DNA from: a gamma proteobacterium HIMB55
Lineage (GTDB): Bacteria > Pseudomonadota > Gammaproteobacteria > Pseudomonadales > Halieaceae
DNA: 64,000 nucleotides
Assembly (NCBI GenBank): GCA_000227505.4
Contig: AGIF02000001.1
Span: 142,018-206,017 of the forward strand
Reading direction: 5' to 3'
The number at the start of each line of letters is the position of its first letter. Position 1 is the stretch's first letter. The notes beneath the pieces are model-generated. The model was not told the DNA's origin. It saw only the letters and a program-made list of their open reading frames with translations, and ran no database searches. Below, one piece after another: positions 54,301-64,000 of the stretch. The position numbers were made by a program, and so were the translations under genes.

Positions 54301-57210
54301 ATGAAGTCTCACGCAAACAAGCTGGCTGTAGCTGTTGCCGCTTGCTCATTGTCGCTGACCAGCCTGTCACAGGCCCAGCAACTTGAGGAAGTCGTTGTAA
54401 CCGCTGCTAAGGTTGAAGCATCCATCCAAGACACTCCCATCGCGGTTTCGGCGTTTACGCAGGATCAGCTCGACGCACAGTTGATTAACGATGCGTCAGC
54501 GATGCAGTTCTCGGTCCCAAACCTGAACATCACGAAGGGTAACTTCACAAGCCAAGATATCCGTATTCGAGGTATCGGTTCGGGTGCTGTGGGTACGTTT
54601 GGTGATACCGGTGTTGGTATTCACGTAAACGGTATCTACCAGGTCGCGACGCGAATCTTCGAGACTCAGTTCCTTGACGTGGAGCGTGTGGAAACACTGC
54701 GTGGTCCTCAGGGTACTCTCTATGGTCGTAACACCACGGGTGGCGTTATTAACGTCATTACCGCGAAGGCAGACCCTTCTGAATTCAGTGCAAGCCTCGA
54801 TGGCACAGTAGGTAACTACGGTGCAACTCAGGCACGTTTCCACGTGAACTCGCCACTAAGTGACACACTTGCTCTGCGTATCGCTGGCATGTCGCTTGAG
54901 CGTGATGGTTTCACAGAGAACGAGTTTACAGGCAACGATGTTGACGACCGTAGCCTTTGGTCAGGCCGACTCTCGTTGACTTGGGATGCTGGCGATGACA
55001 CGCAAGTGAACTTCATGTACAGCAAGTTTGAGGAAGACGACTCACGTATGCGCTCTCAGAAGCAGGCGTGTAACCGTGACCCGAACGCGATTCTCGGTTG
55101 TTTGCCCGGTAATCCGACTTACAACACAGCGAATGGCGGTGGTATTGCTGACTCACTCTTGGCAACAATTGGAACGATTAACACCAACGTTCAAGGCATC
55201 TTGGCTCAAGCGGCATCGCTCGGAATTGGTGATCCCGGCAACTTGGCATTAGGTGCCAACGCTGCTGCTGGAACAACAAGCTTCCCCGGTACATTCCTCT
55301 TTGATAACAACCCTGACGATCGTCGTACCGTCAACATGGACTACGAGCCTACGTACGTCGCTGAAGAAGAGATGTTCCAGCTCCAGATTTCACACGACAT
55401 GGGTGATTTGAGCTTGAACTGGTCTACCGGTTACACCGAAAACTTCTTCTCTTCTACAGAAGACTACGAGAAGGGTGTCGCTACAGGAAACTTCCAGCCA
55501 ACGCTCGATACATTTGTTGATCTAGGTAACGCCACGGCACTGTCGGGTGGTGAGTATCAAGCATTGCTTTGCGGCCTTGCAGGCGTGCCTGCTGCAGCGT
55601 GTGGTATTGCAGGACAAACTGACGCTGGCACCTTAGGTGCTGCAACAGGTCTCGCTGCGCTCGCTCCATTCATGGTTGAAAGTGTTCCAGGTTCGGGCGC
55701 TGCGCTCTGGGCCGGTAACAGTGCCCTGCTCGGCGGTTACGGTGCAGGCATCCCTGTTTTGATGCCAGACGGATCGGTTGTCAATACGTCTACTCAGTTC
55801 GGTGCTGACGAATCTATGTCAAGCAACGAGGGCTGGTCACACGAGTTCCGTATCCAGTCTAACTACGATGGCAACCTCAACTTCCTGTTGGGCGGCATGA
55901 TGCTCGACTACGAGTCGCGTAACCGCTACGTAGTACGCAACGCGGGTCTCTCGTTCCCGGGTCAGGTTCTGCCTATCAACCCAGCAGTATTCCCTGCACC
56001 AGCGAACCTTGCTAACCCGCACGACGAAGTGAACCCACACATGTGGGGCTATGAGAACGACACTCGTCGTTACGAGTTGGATGCGAAGGCGATCTTCGGT
56101 GAGTTGTACTGGGATGTTAATCAGGACCTCCGCCTGACCTTCGGTGCACGTTACTCAGATGAGACTAAGAAGAGTAAGCAGCGTACGATCTACGTAACGT
56201 TTGCCGACCTTCCACCGCTCGACTCTGTGAACAATGCCTACGGCTTCCCAGAGTATGATCAGGATGAGTTCACGTGGAAGTTCAATGCGACCTACAACAT
56301 GGGTGAAGACACTCTTGTTTACGGTACGCTATCTTCCAGCTTCAAGTCCGGTGGTGTTAACCCTATCTCGGTTGACGATGACTTGGCAGACCCTGCCGCT
56401 GGTGGTGATCCGGCCAACTTGGGCTTCGCCCCTGAGTTCGTTGACGCCTTCGAATTGGGTGTGAAGACAACCTTCATGGACGGTGCAGCACAGTTCAACG
56501 GTGCCCTCTTCTACTACGACTATAAAGATATGCAGCAGTCTAAGATTGTTTCGGTGACTTCACTGAACCAAAACTCAGACGCTGAAATCACGGGTTTTGA
56601 AGGTGAATTCCGCTGGGCAGCCACTGAGAACCTCGAAGTTACTGCTAACTTCGGTTGGGTAAATGCTGAGATCGGTGAATACGATACAGTTGACACCGCT
56701 AACCCGAACGCTCGCGGTACGACTGAAGGTGTTACTAGCATCAACGGTGTGAACTTCATTGTTCCCTACGAAGATGCAAGCGGTAACCTGGTGCCCGTTG
56801 ATTACAGCCGTTGTGATCAGCCTGAGCCATTCCCATGTGCCGGCTATCGTCAAAGCCTGAAGGGTAACCAGATCGCATTGACGCCAGAGTTCAACTACAA
56901 CATCGGCCTGATCTACCGTTCAGAAATGGCGGGCATGCCTCTGGCCATGCAGACGAACTACTTCTGGCAGGACAAGATGTACACTACAAACTTCAATACT
57001 GATGGTACAGAGATTGAAGATTGGGGTATGTGGAATGCTAACGCTCGTCTGATGGGTGAGGACTGGTACGCCGAGCTGTGGGTTCGTAACATCTTGGACG
57101 ACGACAACATCACAGGTGGATACTTGACTTCATCGGTATCAAGCCTGTTCACAAACCAGTTCATTCTTGAGCCACGTACTTACGGTCTGTCTGTAGGTAT
57201 GCGCTTCTAA
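54301..57210 (+). CDS. TonB-dependent outer membrane receptor
   Basis: 969 residues. A signal peptide (about 1-25) is followed by a TonB-box-like LEEVVVTAAK. The plug domain (about 45-155) has VETLRGPQGTLYGRNTTGG and INVITAK; the rest is a 22-strand-type beta-barrel with acidic loops, ending in the terminal aromatic GLSVGMRF needed for Bam assembly. It resembles the large receptors of marine gammaproteobacteria for hydrophobic or complex organic substrates rather than classical siderophore receptors, but the ligand is unknown. Strong AAAGGAGAG precedes the ATG, and codon use looks highly expressed. A perfect terminator follows. Confidence 0.95.
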   Translation: MKSHANKLAVAVAACSLSLTSLSQAQQLEEVVVTAAKVEASIQDTPIAVSAFTQDQLDAQLINDASAMQFSVPNLNITKGNFTSQDIRIRGIGSGAVGTFGDTGVGIHVNGIYQVATRIFETQFLDVERVETLRGPQGTLYGRNTTGGVINVITAKADPSEFSASLDGTVGNYGATQARFHVNSPLSDTLALRIAGMSLERDGFTENEFTGNDVDDRSLWSGRLSLTWDAGDDTQVNFMYSKFEEDDSRMRSQKQACNRDPNAILGCLPGNPTYNTANGGGIADSLLATIGTINTNVQGILAQAASLGIGDPGNLALGANAAAGTTSFPGTFLFDNNPDDRRTVNMDYEPTYVAEEEMFQLQISHDMGDLSLNWSTGYTENFFSSTEDYEKGVATGNFQPTLDTFVDLGNATALSGGEYQALLCGLAGVPAAACGIAGQTDAGTLGAATGLAALAPFMVESVPGSGAALWAGNSALLGGYGAGIPVLMPDGSVVNTSTQFGADESMSSNEGWSHEFRIQSNYDGNLNFLLGGMMLDYESRNRYVVRNAGLSFPGQVLPINPAVFPAPANLANPHDEVNPHMWGYENDTRRYELDAKAIFGELYWDVNQDLRLTFGARYSDETKKSKQRTIYVTFADLPPLDSVNNAYGFPEYDQDEFTWKFNATYNMGEDTLVYGTLSSSFKSGGVNPISVDDDLADPAAGGDPANLGFAPEFVDAFELGVKTTFMDGAAQFNGALFYYDYKDMQQSKIVSVTSLNQNSDAEITGFEGEFRWAATENLEVTANFGWVNAEIGEYDTVDTANPNARGTTEGVTSINGVNFIVPYEDASGNLVPVDYSRCDQPEPFPCAGYRQSLKGNQIALTPEFNYNIGLIYRSEMAGMPLAMQTNYFWQDKMYTTNFNTDGTEIEDWGMWNANARLMGEDWYAELWVRNILDDDNITGGYLTSSVSSLFTNQFILEPRTYGLSVGMRF

Positions 57211-57224
57211 GAAACGCTGAACGC

Positions 57225-57256
57225 AAAAAGCCCGGCATTCGCCGGGCTTTTTTTTT
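57225..57256 (+). terminator. Terminator after the TonB-dependent receptor
   Basis: Stem AAAAAGCCCGGC/GCCGGGCTTTTT with an ATTC loop and a nine-T tail. Confidence 0.95.
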
Positions 57257-57418
57257 GCCTAAGATTTTTACATTAGACATAGTCTACTTGCGGCGCTTTA
57301 AGATTAAGACGAACACCTCTTAAGGAATAAGACAAACCTAGACCATGTCGTACCGGTAAAGCCTAATTATTAGATCGCAACGCGTGTGAATGCCGCCACG
57401 CGAAGCTCAGTAATTCAT

Positions 57419-60241
57419 CTAGCTCAAGAGCGGTGCCAAGAACCTACCTGTATGCGACTTCTTGTTTTTAGCCACTGCTTCAGGCGTTCCTGTGGCGATG
57501 ATTTGCCCACCGCCTGATCCACCCTCAGGACCAAGATCGACAATCCAATCTGCGGTCTTAATGACATCAAGATTGTGCTCAATGATGACGACCGTATTGC
57601 CACCGTCACGTAGTCGATGAAGCACCTCAAGTAGCTGCCGGATGTCTTCGAAGTGAAGGCCGGTTGTAGGCTCATCGAGAATATAGAGCGTGCTTCCGGT
57701 ATCGCGCTTCGAGAGCTCACGCGACAGTTTGACCCGCTGTGCTTCACCACCTGATAGTGTCGTCGCCGCTTGCCCCAGTCGTACATAGCTCAGCCCCACA
57801 TCCATCAGCGTCTGAAGCTTGCGATGGATTGCCGGTACCGGTTCGAAGAACTCGAGTGCGTCCTCAATGGTCATATCGAGGACTTCTGCGATGTTTCGGC
57901 CTTTGTATTTAATCTCCAGCGTCTCGCGGTTGTAGCGTTTGCCTTTACAGACGTCACAGGGGACGTAGATATCGGGTAGGAAGTGCATTTCAACCTTGGT
58001 AACACCGTCACCTTGGCAGGCCTCACAGCGTCCGCCACGGACATTGAAACTAAAGCGGCCTGGCTTGTAGCCACGCGAACGTGCTTCCTGCGTGCCGGCA
58101 AAGAGCTCACGAACAGGCGTGAAAATACCCGTATAGGTCGCGGGGTTGGAGCGAGGCGTACGACCAATCGGTGACTGGTCGATATCGATGCATTTATCGA
58201 AGTGATCGAGTCCCGTGCAGTCGCTGTGCGGTGCCGCGCGTAATGTTGTGGCGCCGTTCAGCTCGGTCGCTGCGAGCGGATATAGCGTGCCGTTTATCAG
58301 CGTAGACTTGCCTGAGCCTGACACACCGGTCACACAGGTGAGCAACCCAACAGGTAGGTTTAGGGTTACATCTCTGAGGTTGTTCCCTGTTGCTCCCTCA
58401 ATAACGAGCTGCTTGCTGTCATCAACTTTGCGCCGCTTTTTGGGAACGCTGATTTCACGACGGCCCGAGAGATAATCACCGGTGAGCGAGGTTTCCGTAT
58501 CCATGATCGATTGCATTGGACCCTCGGCAACAACGGTGCCTCCGTGCACACCGGCGCCTGGACCAATATCGATGACATGATCAGCTGCGCGAATTGCGTC
58601 CTCATCGTGCTCAACGACCAGGACTGTATTACCGATGTCTCTCAGGTGCGTGAGTGTCCGCAGGAGGCGTTCGTTGTCGCGCTGGTGTAAGCCAATCGAG
58701 GGCTCGTCAAGGATGTACATAACACCTACCAGTCCAGCACCGATCTGGGATGCTAAGCGAATGCGCTGAGCCTCACCGCCCGACAGGGTCTCAGCGCTGC
58801 GATTGAGCGTCAGGTAGTTGAGACCGACATCCACCAGAAATTGGTAACGAGCACGCAGCTCTTTGAGGATCTTATCCGCGATTTCACCTTGGCGGCCTTC
58901 CATTTCAAGGCCCTCGAAGTAGGCGTGTGCTTCGCCCACGGGTAGTTCGGTGATGCTCGGTAGTGTTCGTCCGTCGACGTATACACTACGCGCGTCCGCA
59001 CACAGGCGTGTGCCTTGGCAGCTATTACAAGCCGCAGTCGAGACGTACTTTGAAAGCTCCTCGCGAACACCCGAAGACTCGGTATCACGATAACGCCGTT
59101 CCATATTGGGCAAGATGCCCTCGAAGGCATGGCGTCGTTTGAACACCGATCCGCGATCATTGATGTAGGCAAACTCCAGCTCCTCACCACGACTCCCGTG
59201 CAGCAAAATGTCCCGGTGCTCGGGTGCTAATTCTTCGTAGGGTTTATCGATGTCGAAGTTGTAGTGTTTGGCGAGCGAGGTCAGCAGATGGAAGTAGTAA
59301 ACGTTCCTGCGGTCCCAGCCGCGAATTGCACCAGCGGCAAGACTCGCCTCGGGGTGAGCAACAACGCGCGCTTCATCAAAATACTGTGTGACACCTAGTC
59401 CGTCGCAGCTCTCGCAAGCACCTGCCGGGTTGTTAAAGGAAAAAAGTTTCGGTTCCAACTCATCGATCGAGTGACCGCATTGCGGGCATGAGTAGCGCGC
59501 TGAAAACAGCGTTTCTTTCCCGTCACCGTCCATCGGCGCCACGCTGGCCAAGCCGTCCGTAAGCTCAAGCGCAGTCTCAAAAGATTCGGCCAGACGCAGC
59601 GCTAGATCATCGCGAACTTTGAAGCGGTCAACCACCACATCGATGCGGTGTTTCTTCTTTTTGTCGAGCTCGGGTACGTCGTCGAGATCGCAGACGATTC
59701 CATCGACACGCACGCGGATGAAACCCGCGGCGCGTGCCTGCTCGAAAACATGTAAGTGCTCACCTTTACGGTCCCGAACCAAGGGCGCCAGCAACATCAA
59801 CCGCTCACCCTCGGGCATTGCCATGACCGTATCGACCATTTGGCTCACGGTCTGTGCTTTTAAGGTGATGCCGTGGGTTGGGCAGCGTGGGTCACCTACG
59901 CGCGCAAATAGTAAGCGCAGGTAATCGTAGATCTCGGTGATGGTACCAACGGTTGAGCGCGGGTTGTGCGAGGTGGATTTTTGTTCGATCGAAATGGCGG
60001 GAGATAGACCCTCGATATGATCAATGTCAGGCTTTTCCATCATCGACAAGAATTGTCGCGCATAGGTAGAAAGCGACTCGACATAACGCCGCTGTCCCTC
60101 GGCGTAGAGAGTATCGAATGCCAGCGATGACTTTCCTGATCCAGAGAGACCTGTGATGACAACCAGCTTGTCGCGAGGTATGTCGAGATCGATATTTTTT
60201 AGGTTGTGGGTGCGTGCGCCGCGAACCTGAATAGTGTCCAT
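57419..60241 (-). CDS. uvrA: Excinuclease ABC subunit A
   Basis: 940 residues, identical in length to E. coli UvrA. Damage-recognition ATPase of nucleotide excision repair. Walker A motifs [11 protein letters not shown] (N-terminal) and [11 protein letters not shown] (C-terminal) are present, ABC signatures [12 protein letters not shown] and [12 protein letters not shown], and zinc modules CPQCGHS...CESCDG and CEACQGDG...CDVCKGKR. It diverges from the MFS gene; no CTGT-N8-ACAG LexA box was seen in the 213-base intergenic region, so SOS control is not supported. Confidence 0.98.
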   Translation of the reverse strand: MDTIQVRGARTHNLKNIDLDIPRDKLVVITGLSGSGKSSLAFDTLYAEGQRRYVESLSTYARQFLSMMEKPDIDHIEGLSPAISIEQKSTSHNPRSTVGTITEIYDYLRLLFARVGDPRCPTHGITLKAQTVSQMVDTVMAMPEGERLMLLAPLVRDRKGEHLHVFEQARAAGFIRVRVDGIVCDLDDVPELDKKKKHRIDVVVDRFKVRDDLALRLAESFETALELTDGLASVAPMDGDGKETLFSARYSCPQCGHSIDELEPKLFSFNNPAGACESCDGLGVTQYFDEARVVAHPEASLAAGAIRGWDRRNVYYFHLLTSLAKHYNFDIDKPYEELAPEHRDILLHGSRGEELEFAYINDRGSVFKRRHAFEGILPNMERRYRDTESSGVREELSKYVSTAACNSCQGTRLCADARSVYVDGRTLPSITELPVGEAHAYFEGLEMEGRQGEIADKILKELRARYQFLVDVGLNYLTLNRSAETLSGGEAQRIRLASQIGAGLVGVMYILDEPSIGLHQRDNERLLRTLTHLRDIGNTVLVVEHDEDAIRAADHVIDIGPGAGVHGGTVVAEGPMQSIMDTETSLTGDYLSGRREISVPKKRRKVDDSKQLVIEGATGNNLRDVTLNLPVGLLTCVTGVSGSGKSTLINGTLYPLAATELNGATTLRAAPHSDCTGLDHFDKCIDIDQSPIGRTPRSNPATYTGIFTPVRELFAGTQEARSRGYKPGRFSFNVRGGRCEACQGDGVTKVEMHFLPDIYVPCDVCKGKRYNRETLEIKYKGRNIAEVLDMTIEDALEFFEPVPAIHRKLQTLMDVGLSYVRLGQAATTLSGGEAQRVKLSRELSKRDTGSTLYILDEPTTGLHFEDIRQLLEVLHRLRDGGNTVVIIEHNLDVIKTADWIVDLGPEGGSGGGQIIATGTPEAVAKNKKSHTGRFLAPLLS

Positions 60242-60454
60242 ACTGCTGGGCTCTCTGTATTAAGCTTGCTCTGCTTTTTTGGTGCTGTCTGGTCTTAACG
60301 CGAATAATTTCCCGCGACTGACTCACCTGAAATTTCTTGCCGCTCGGTGATCGAGCAAACCGCTAAGTATACGCGCATCCGCTCTTCGTAGACTGTGTTT
60401 CACGAGATTTGTCGCGATCGTGATACTCTACGTTTTTACTCAAGGTTCTTACTC

Positions 60455-61651
60455 GTGACATCCTTTTCCTCAAGTGAAACGCGTGCCGTTTCAATGCTGG
60501 CGACCCTCTACGTAGTGCGCATGCTGGGATTGTTCATGGTGCTACCTTTGATCGCGATTTACAGCGCCGATCTCGCCGGCGCTACGCCGTTCCTATTGGG
60601 TCTCGCCGTCGGCGCCTACGGGTTAACGCAAGCGAGCCTCCAGATTCCAATGGGGTGGTTATCTGACAGGATAGATCGCCGTTTGGTCATCGTGCTCGGG
60701 CTGTCGATGCTCACACTCGGCAGCGTGGTTGCCGCGATGTCCTCGACTATTTGGGGCGTGATCTTTGGACGTTTTCTGCAGGGCGCTGGGGCTATTGCCT
60801 CTGCGACGATGGCGCTGGTCGCCGACTACACGCGCGAGGAGCAACGTGCAAAGGCAAGTGCCATTATTGGAGGCAGTATCGCAATCGCCTTTGGAATCGC
60901 TCTCGTCCTTGGCCCTGCACTTGCAAGTTTTGGTGGCCTGCAATTGGTGTTTGCAGCAACCGCAACGCTAGCCTTGATGGGCATGGTTGTTGTGCTTTTT
61001 CTTCCAAAGCCGCAGCGCTTTGATCGGGAAAAACAGCTAGATGGATCGGGCTTTCAGGGTTCGAGACTCTCTCAAGTGTTGAGTATCTCGTCGCTTAATT
61101 TGATGTATCTCAGTATTTTCTTTTTACATCTGACGCTGATGGCGGTGTTTGTCGTGGTTCCGACAAGTCTCGAGATTGAGGCGGGTATCGCGCTTGAGCA
61201 GCACGCCTGGGTCTATTTGGGCGCGTTGCTGTTTTCGGTTCCTGGCATCTATTGGCTAGTGCAGGGGCGGCGTTACATGGACAGACCTATTGCCAATTTA
61301 ATGCAGTGTCTGGGTGTGCTGTTGCTAGGTGTTTTACTGCTCTCGGCGGGTGATTGGGCGCCCACGCTTGCGGGACTTTGCTTATTTTTTACGGGCTTTA
61401 CTGCGCTCGAGGCGATGTTGCCCTCGCTCGCATCGATTTATGCTCCTGCAAGCGCGCGAGGAACGGCTATGGGCGTTTTTGCCTCGTCGCAATTCATTGG
61501 CGTATTCGTCGGCGGTCTTATGGGTGGTGCATTACTTGATACTGTTGGGGCCATCGGTGTTTGGGCAGGCATGGCCGCTTTGACCCTCGTATGGGCGGTA
61601 CTTTTGGGGCTGTCGCGTTTGGCGTCACCCGAGAGCATTGCTGTTCGATAA
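60455..61651 (+). CDS. MFS transporter
   Basis: 398 residues from GTG 60455, with AAGG upstream; a GTG at 60395 would add 20 non-conserved residues. Twelve predicted membrane spans. MFS motif A is GWLSDRIDRRLVI after helix 2, and GRFLQGAGAIASATMALVADYT matches helix 4-5. It resembles the drug/proton antiporter group that lies between uvrA and ssb in pseudomonads; it lacks the C-terminal domain of YajR. Substrate unknown. Confidence 0.92.
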   Translation: MTSFSSSETRAVSMLATLYVVRMLGLFMVLPLIAIYSADLAGATPFLLGLAVGAYGLTQASLQIPMGWLSDRIDRRLVIVLGLSMLTLGSVVAAMSSTIWGVIFGRFLQGAGAIASATMALVADYTREEQRAKASAIIGGSIAIAFGIALVLGPALASFGGLQLVFAATATLALMGMVVVLFLPKPQRFDREKQLDGSGFQGSRLSQVLSISSLNLMYLSIFFLHLTLMAVFVVVPTSLEIEAGIALEQHAWVYLGALLFSVPGIYWLVQGRRYMDRPIANLMQCLGVLLLGVLLLSAGDWAPTLAGLCLFFTGFTALEAMLPSLASIYAPASARGTAMGVFASSQFIGVFVGGLMGGALLDTVGAIGVWAGMAALTLVWAVLLGLSRLASPESIAVR

Positions 61652-61728
61652 AGAACGCGAGAGATCTCCCGCAGACCCCGCTTGATTGTTATAGTGTGGC
61701 CATGTTGTAGGAGTTTGCTGGCGCAGAC

Positions 61729-61848
61729 GGCAATGCAGCAGGACATGCAGCAAGAGTGCGGCAGAGAATGCAGTGGCGAGCGCAGTAGAAAGCGCACTAA
61801 AAAGCGGAATAGAGAGCGCAGCAAACCGCGCACAAACCAGTGTGTAAG
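61729..61848 (+). repeat. Degenerate 12-nt tandem repeat before ssb
   Basis: About ten consecutive 12-base units (for example AGAATGCAGTGG, CGAGCGCAGTAG, AAAGCGCACTAA, AAAGCGGAATAG, AGAGCGCAGCAA) share a purine start and a GCGCA/TGCAG core; the first two units are offset by one base. The period is a multiple of three, so six-frame translations show tetrapeptide repeats, but no frame has a convincing start. It lies between the MFS stop and the ssb ribosome site, so it may be an untranslated leader or protein-binding array. Confidence 0.7.
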
Positions 61849-61903
61849 CCACTGCAAAAAAGTAACGCGTTGGTGAGAACCGTAGAGCCCTTAGGAGAAA
61901 GAA

Positions 61904-62377
61904 ATGGCCAGTCGTGGAATTAACAAAGTCATCTTGGTGGGTAACCTGGGTCAAGAGCCAGAGCACCGTGTTTTACCCTCTGGTGGAGGCGTCACCAATA
62001 TCAGCATCGCGACCTCAGAGTCCTGGAAAGACAAAAACACCGGGCAAATGCAGGAGCGTACCGAGTGGCATCGAGTTGTCTTCTTTAATCGATTGGCAGA
62101 GATCGCCTCTGAGTACTTACGAAAGGGCTCTAAGGTCTACGTAGAAGGCTCATTGCGAACACGAAAGTGGCAAGACCAGTCAGGTCAGGATCGTTACACG
62201 ACCGAAATCGTCGCGAACGAGATGCAAATGTTGGACAGCCGTAACATGAATCAAGACGGCGGCGGTTACGCGCCCAGTCCCGCGCCTATGGCACAAGCCG
62301 CGCCTGCGGATAATTACGCGGCACCTGCACCCACATCGCAACCTGCAGACTTCCCAGAGGACGATATCCCGTTCTAA
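61904..62377 (+). CDS. ssb: Single-stranded DNA-binding protein
   Basis: 157 residues. OB-fold N-terminal domain (about 1-112) with [36 protein letters not shown] and [14 protein letters not shown]; a Pro/Ala-rich flexible linker; and the acidic tip DDIPF, which recruits SSB partners. AGGAGAAAG precedes the ATG. uvrA lies beyond the MFS gene, as in Pseudomonas. Confidence 0.98.
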   Translation: MASRGINKVILVGNLGQEPEHRVLPSGGGVTNISIATSESWKDKNTGQMQERTEWHRVVFFNRLAEIASEYLRKGSKVYVEGSLRTRKWQDQSGQDRYTTEIVANEMQMLDSRNMNQDGGGYAPSPAPMAQAAPADNYAAPAPTSQPADFPEDDIPF

Positions 62378-62454
62378 GTGAGTGAGTAGTTCACAGCCAC
62401 AAGCTGTAACTCCACGGCTAAATACCAACAGTTTGATTAAGGTGCTTTAAGGTC

Positions 62455-63348
62455 ATGCGCGTGCTGATTTTGGGTAATGACACTCCGGTGGGTTATTCCA
62501 TCAGTGCCTTCGCGAATCCGTTACGCAGACACGAGCTCATTGGCGTCAGCTTGGATAAGACTCGCTGGGGCCGAGAGCGACAGGTTCGTAGGCTAGTTCG
62601 CGACGCAGCGCCTGACGTTGTTCTCGACACTCGAATCGTAACGCAGATCGATTCCTCTGATCGTATCGGCCAGCGCGACGTGCAGCGCAGCGCCTGGTTA
62701 GCCCAGGCCTGCGAACGAATTGGTGCAAGTTATCTTTACCTTTCGAGCGCTTTCGTTTTCTCAGGAACTATGACGCGTCCCTACCTGGAAAAGGATACAC
62801 CTGACGTAGAGTCTGGCTTGGGTCGCGCGCTTCTTGAGATTGAGGAAACGCTGACTACACATCTGGATGACGTTCTCATTCTGAGATTAGGGCGTTTGTT
62901 TGCGGGACGACGCCCTAATGCGCTTTGTACAGCCTTGGATACTTTGCGACGCGGACAGGTTGTTCAGGTGTCTGATCGTTTACAAGGTAACCCCGTGCAC
63001 GTCGGAGAAGTCGCACGGGTCTGCATGGGAATACTCGATCAAATGAGTGCTGGTGCGCCGAGACACGGCATTTTTCATTACTGTAGTTTAGGCGAGACGG
63101 GCTATCTTGATTTTGCTGAGGCGGCCATGGCATGTGCTTCACAATATGAGCCTTTTGTGGACGCGCGGGATCTCCTTGAGGATCTCACCGACGAGACTCA
63201 GCCGATGGTTAATCACACACTCGACTGCAGTAAGATCCGGCGCGAGTTTGGGATTCAGCAATTACCTTGGCGCAATTTTATTGATCGTGCAGTAACCCGT
63301 TATCTCGAGTTGTATGTTTCAGGTGAAGGAGTCATCGAAAAGACATGA
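62455..63348 (+). CDS. RmlD-like SDR family protein, probably not a functional reductase
   Basis: 297 residues. Overall similarity is to dTDP-4-dehydrorhamnose reductase-like extended SDRs: MRVLILG start, PDVVLDTR, YLYLSSAFVFSG (the STDYVFDG position) and LRLGRLF. The glycine-rich cofactor loop reads GNDTPVG, and the YGxTK catalytic block reads LGRALLE, so the Tyr and Lys are missing. A nucleotide-sugar-binding or regulatory role is possible; rhamnose synthesis is not supported. Its stop overlaps the moaB ATG by 4 bases, so the two are co-translated. Confidence 0.75.
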   Translation: MRVLILGNDTPVGYSISAFANPLRRHELIGVSLDKTRWGRERQVRRLVRDAAPDVVLDTRIVTQIDSSDRIGQRDVQRSAWLAQACERIGASYLYLSSAFVFSGTMTRPYLEKDTPDVESGLGRALLEIEETLTTHLDDVLILRLGRLFAGRRPNALCTALDTLRRGQVVQVSDRLQGNPVHVGEVARVCMGILDQMSAGAPRHGIFHYCSLGETGYLDFAEAAMACASQYEPFVDARDLLEDLTDETQPMVNHTLDCSKIRREFGIQQLPWRNFIDRAVTRYLELYVSGEGVIEKT

Positions 63349-63845
63349 GTGGCACATTAAACGTGGCTGTGTTGACGGTTAGCGACACGCGAACACAAGA
63401 AACTGACACTTCGGGGCAGTTCTTAGAAGATGCCTTGCTAGGGGCCGGTCATTCGCTGGCGGACCGCAGTATCGTTATCGACGACATTTATCGCATAAGA
63501 GCTGTGCTCTCCGCATGGATTGCTGACCCAGAAGTTCATTCGGTGCTGGTGACAGGCGGTACGGGTTTCTCGGGACGAGATTCAACGCCCGAGGCGGTCC
63601 AGCCCTTGTTCGATAAAACGATTGAGGGCTTCGGAGAAGTATTCCGCGCTCTAAGTTTTGAAGAAATTGGCTCTTCTACGGTGCAATCACGAGCTATCGC
63701 AGGCCTCGCTAATCAAACAGCAATTTTCTGTATGCCCGGCTCAACGGGTGCATGCAAAACCGCATGGAACGGACTTATTCGAGACCAGCTAGATGTCGAA
63801 CACCGTCCCTGTAATTTTGTGAAGGTGCTCAAGGGTGAAGTCTAG
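63345..63845 (+). CDS. moaB: Molybdenum cofactor biosynthesis protein B
   Basis: 166 residues. MoaB/MogA family; adenylylates molybdopterin before molybdenum insertion, although E. coli MoaB itself is dispensable. TVSDTRTQETDTSGQ, VLVTGGTGFSGRDSTPEA and the late FCMPGSTGACKTAWNGLI are diagnostic. It is coupled to the upstream RmlD-like gene. It is a plausible supplier of cofactor for the iorAB-like enzyme in this window. Confidence 0.95.
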   Translation: MSGTLNVAVLTVSDTRTQETDTSGQFLEDALLGAGHSLADRSIVIDDIYRIRAVLSAWIADPEVHSVLVTGGTGFSGRDSTPEAVQPLFDKTIEGFGEVFRALSFEEIGSSTVQSRAIAGLANQTAIFCMPGSTGACKTAWNGLIRDQLDVEHRPCNFVKVLKGEV

Positions 63846-64000
63846 CGCAGCGATGAATGGGTGTCTTCGTTAGTCTGGATGTCCACCCGCTAAGACGCTA
63901 GGTCTTACTGTGAGGAAAGAAACACTGCAGCGAGGTCATCCCAGTGCAAAAACGAACCTCACGAATGATTGACGCTGATAAATAAACGTTTGTTAATACG

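Noticed and set aside
60242..60454. Possible SOS box between uvrA and the MFS gene
   Set aside because: CTGT occurs twice but not with ACAG at the required 8-base spacing.
61733..61876. A plus-strand frame encoding a 47-residue Arg/Lys/Gln-rich peptide across the 12-nt repeat
   Set aside because: The peptide is just the repeat read in one frame; similar tetrapeptide repeats appear in the other frames, and there is no clear ribosome site.
57361..64000. Phage or mobile-element boundary at the right part of the window
   Set aside because: uvrA-MFS-ssb is an ordinary chromosomal arrangement, and no transposase, integrase or terminal repeats were seen.

Overview
The window is chromosomal DNA from a gammaproteobacterium. 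The gene orders ribC-ribBA-ribH-nusB-thiL-pgpA, dxs-xseB-ispA, hslR-yrfG, tRNA-tuf-tRNA(Trp)-secE-nusG-rplKAJL-rpoBC and uvrA/MFS/ssb are those of Pseudomonas-like and marine gammaproteobacteria. The TonB receptor, P450, alkylsulfatase-like enzyme and aldehyde-oxidase genes suggest an aerobic marine heterotroph, perhaps of the OM60/NOR5 (Halieaceae) type; that placement is inference. No IS element, prophage, CRISPR array or rRNA gene was seen.

Layout. 1-4141: riboflavin/NusB/thiamine/phospholipid operon (+), cut at its 5' end by the window edge. 4149-7908: isoprenoid genes ispA-xseB-dxs and a small exported protein (-). 8003-14334: mixed housekeeping genes (GGDEF protein, Hsp15, YrfG, CysQ, YdcH-like protein, Ogt, biotin ligase, CoaX) with one candidate 36-residue membrane peptide. 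14331-18357: the tRNA-tuf cluster (Thr-UGU, Tyr-GUA, Gly-UCC, Thr-GGU, EF-Tu, Trp-CCA), split by an unrecognised 491-residue membrane/coiled-coil gene. 18431-33528: secE-nusG-rplKAJL-rpoBC-rpsLG-fusA. 33529-36709: a two-gene molybdenum hydroxylase unit (iorAB-like) with its own terminator, sitting where tufA is commonly found. 36756-50593: the S10, spc and alpha ribosomal protein genes as one unbroken run from rpsJ to rplQ, with a near-consensus promoter at the front and an intrinsic terminator at the end. 50594-57256: an accessory block of alkylsulfatase-like hydrolase, cytochrome P450 (-) and a divergent TonB-dependent receptor (+). 57419-64000: uvrA (-), then MFS transporter, ssb, a divergent RmlD-like SDR and moaB (+).

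How the genes work together. Most of the window is the growth machinery: transcription (RpoA/B/C, NusB, NusG), translation (EF-Tu, EF-G, about 30 ribosomal proteins) and Sec translocation (SecE, SecY). Regulatory RNA signals are visible at the rplJ leader, the rplL-rpoB attenuator and three operon terminators. The accessory islands add uptake and oxidation of external organic compounds. MoaB at the right end belongs to the cofactor pathway that the iorAB-like enzyme needs.

The most interesting signals are: a RibBA-like protein that lacks the catalytic signatures of both of its domains; a membrane coiled-coil gene embedded in the tRNA-tuf cluster, flanked by a 13-bp direct repeat; molybdenum hydroxylase genes replacing tufA; a 12-nt-period repeat in front of ssb; and two further enzyme-fold proteins (SGNH-like and RmlD-like) that appear to have lost catalytic residues.
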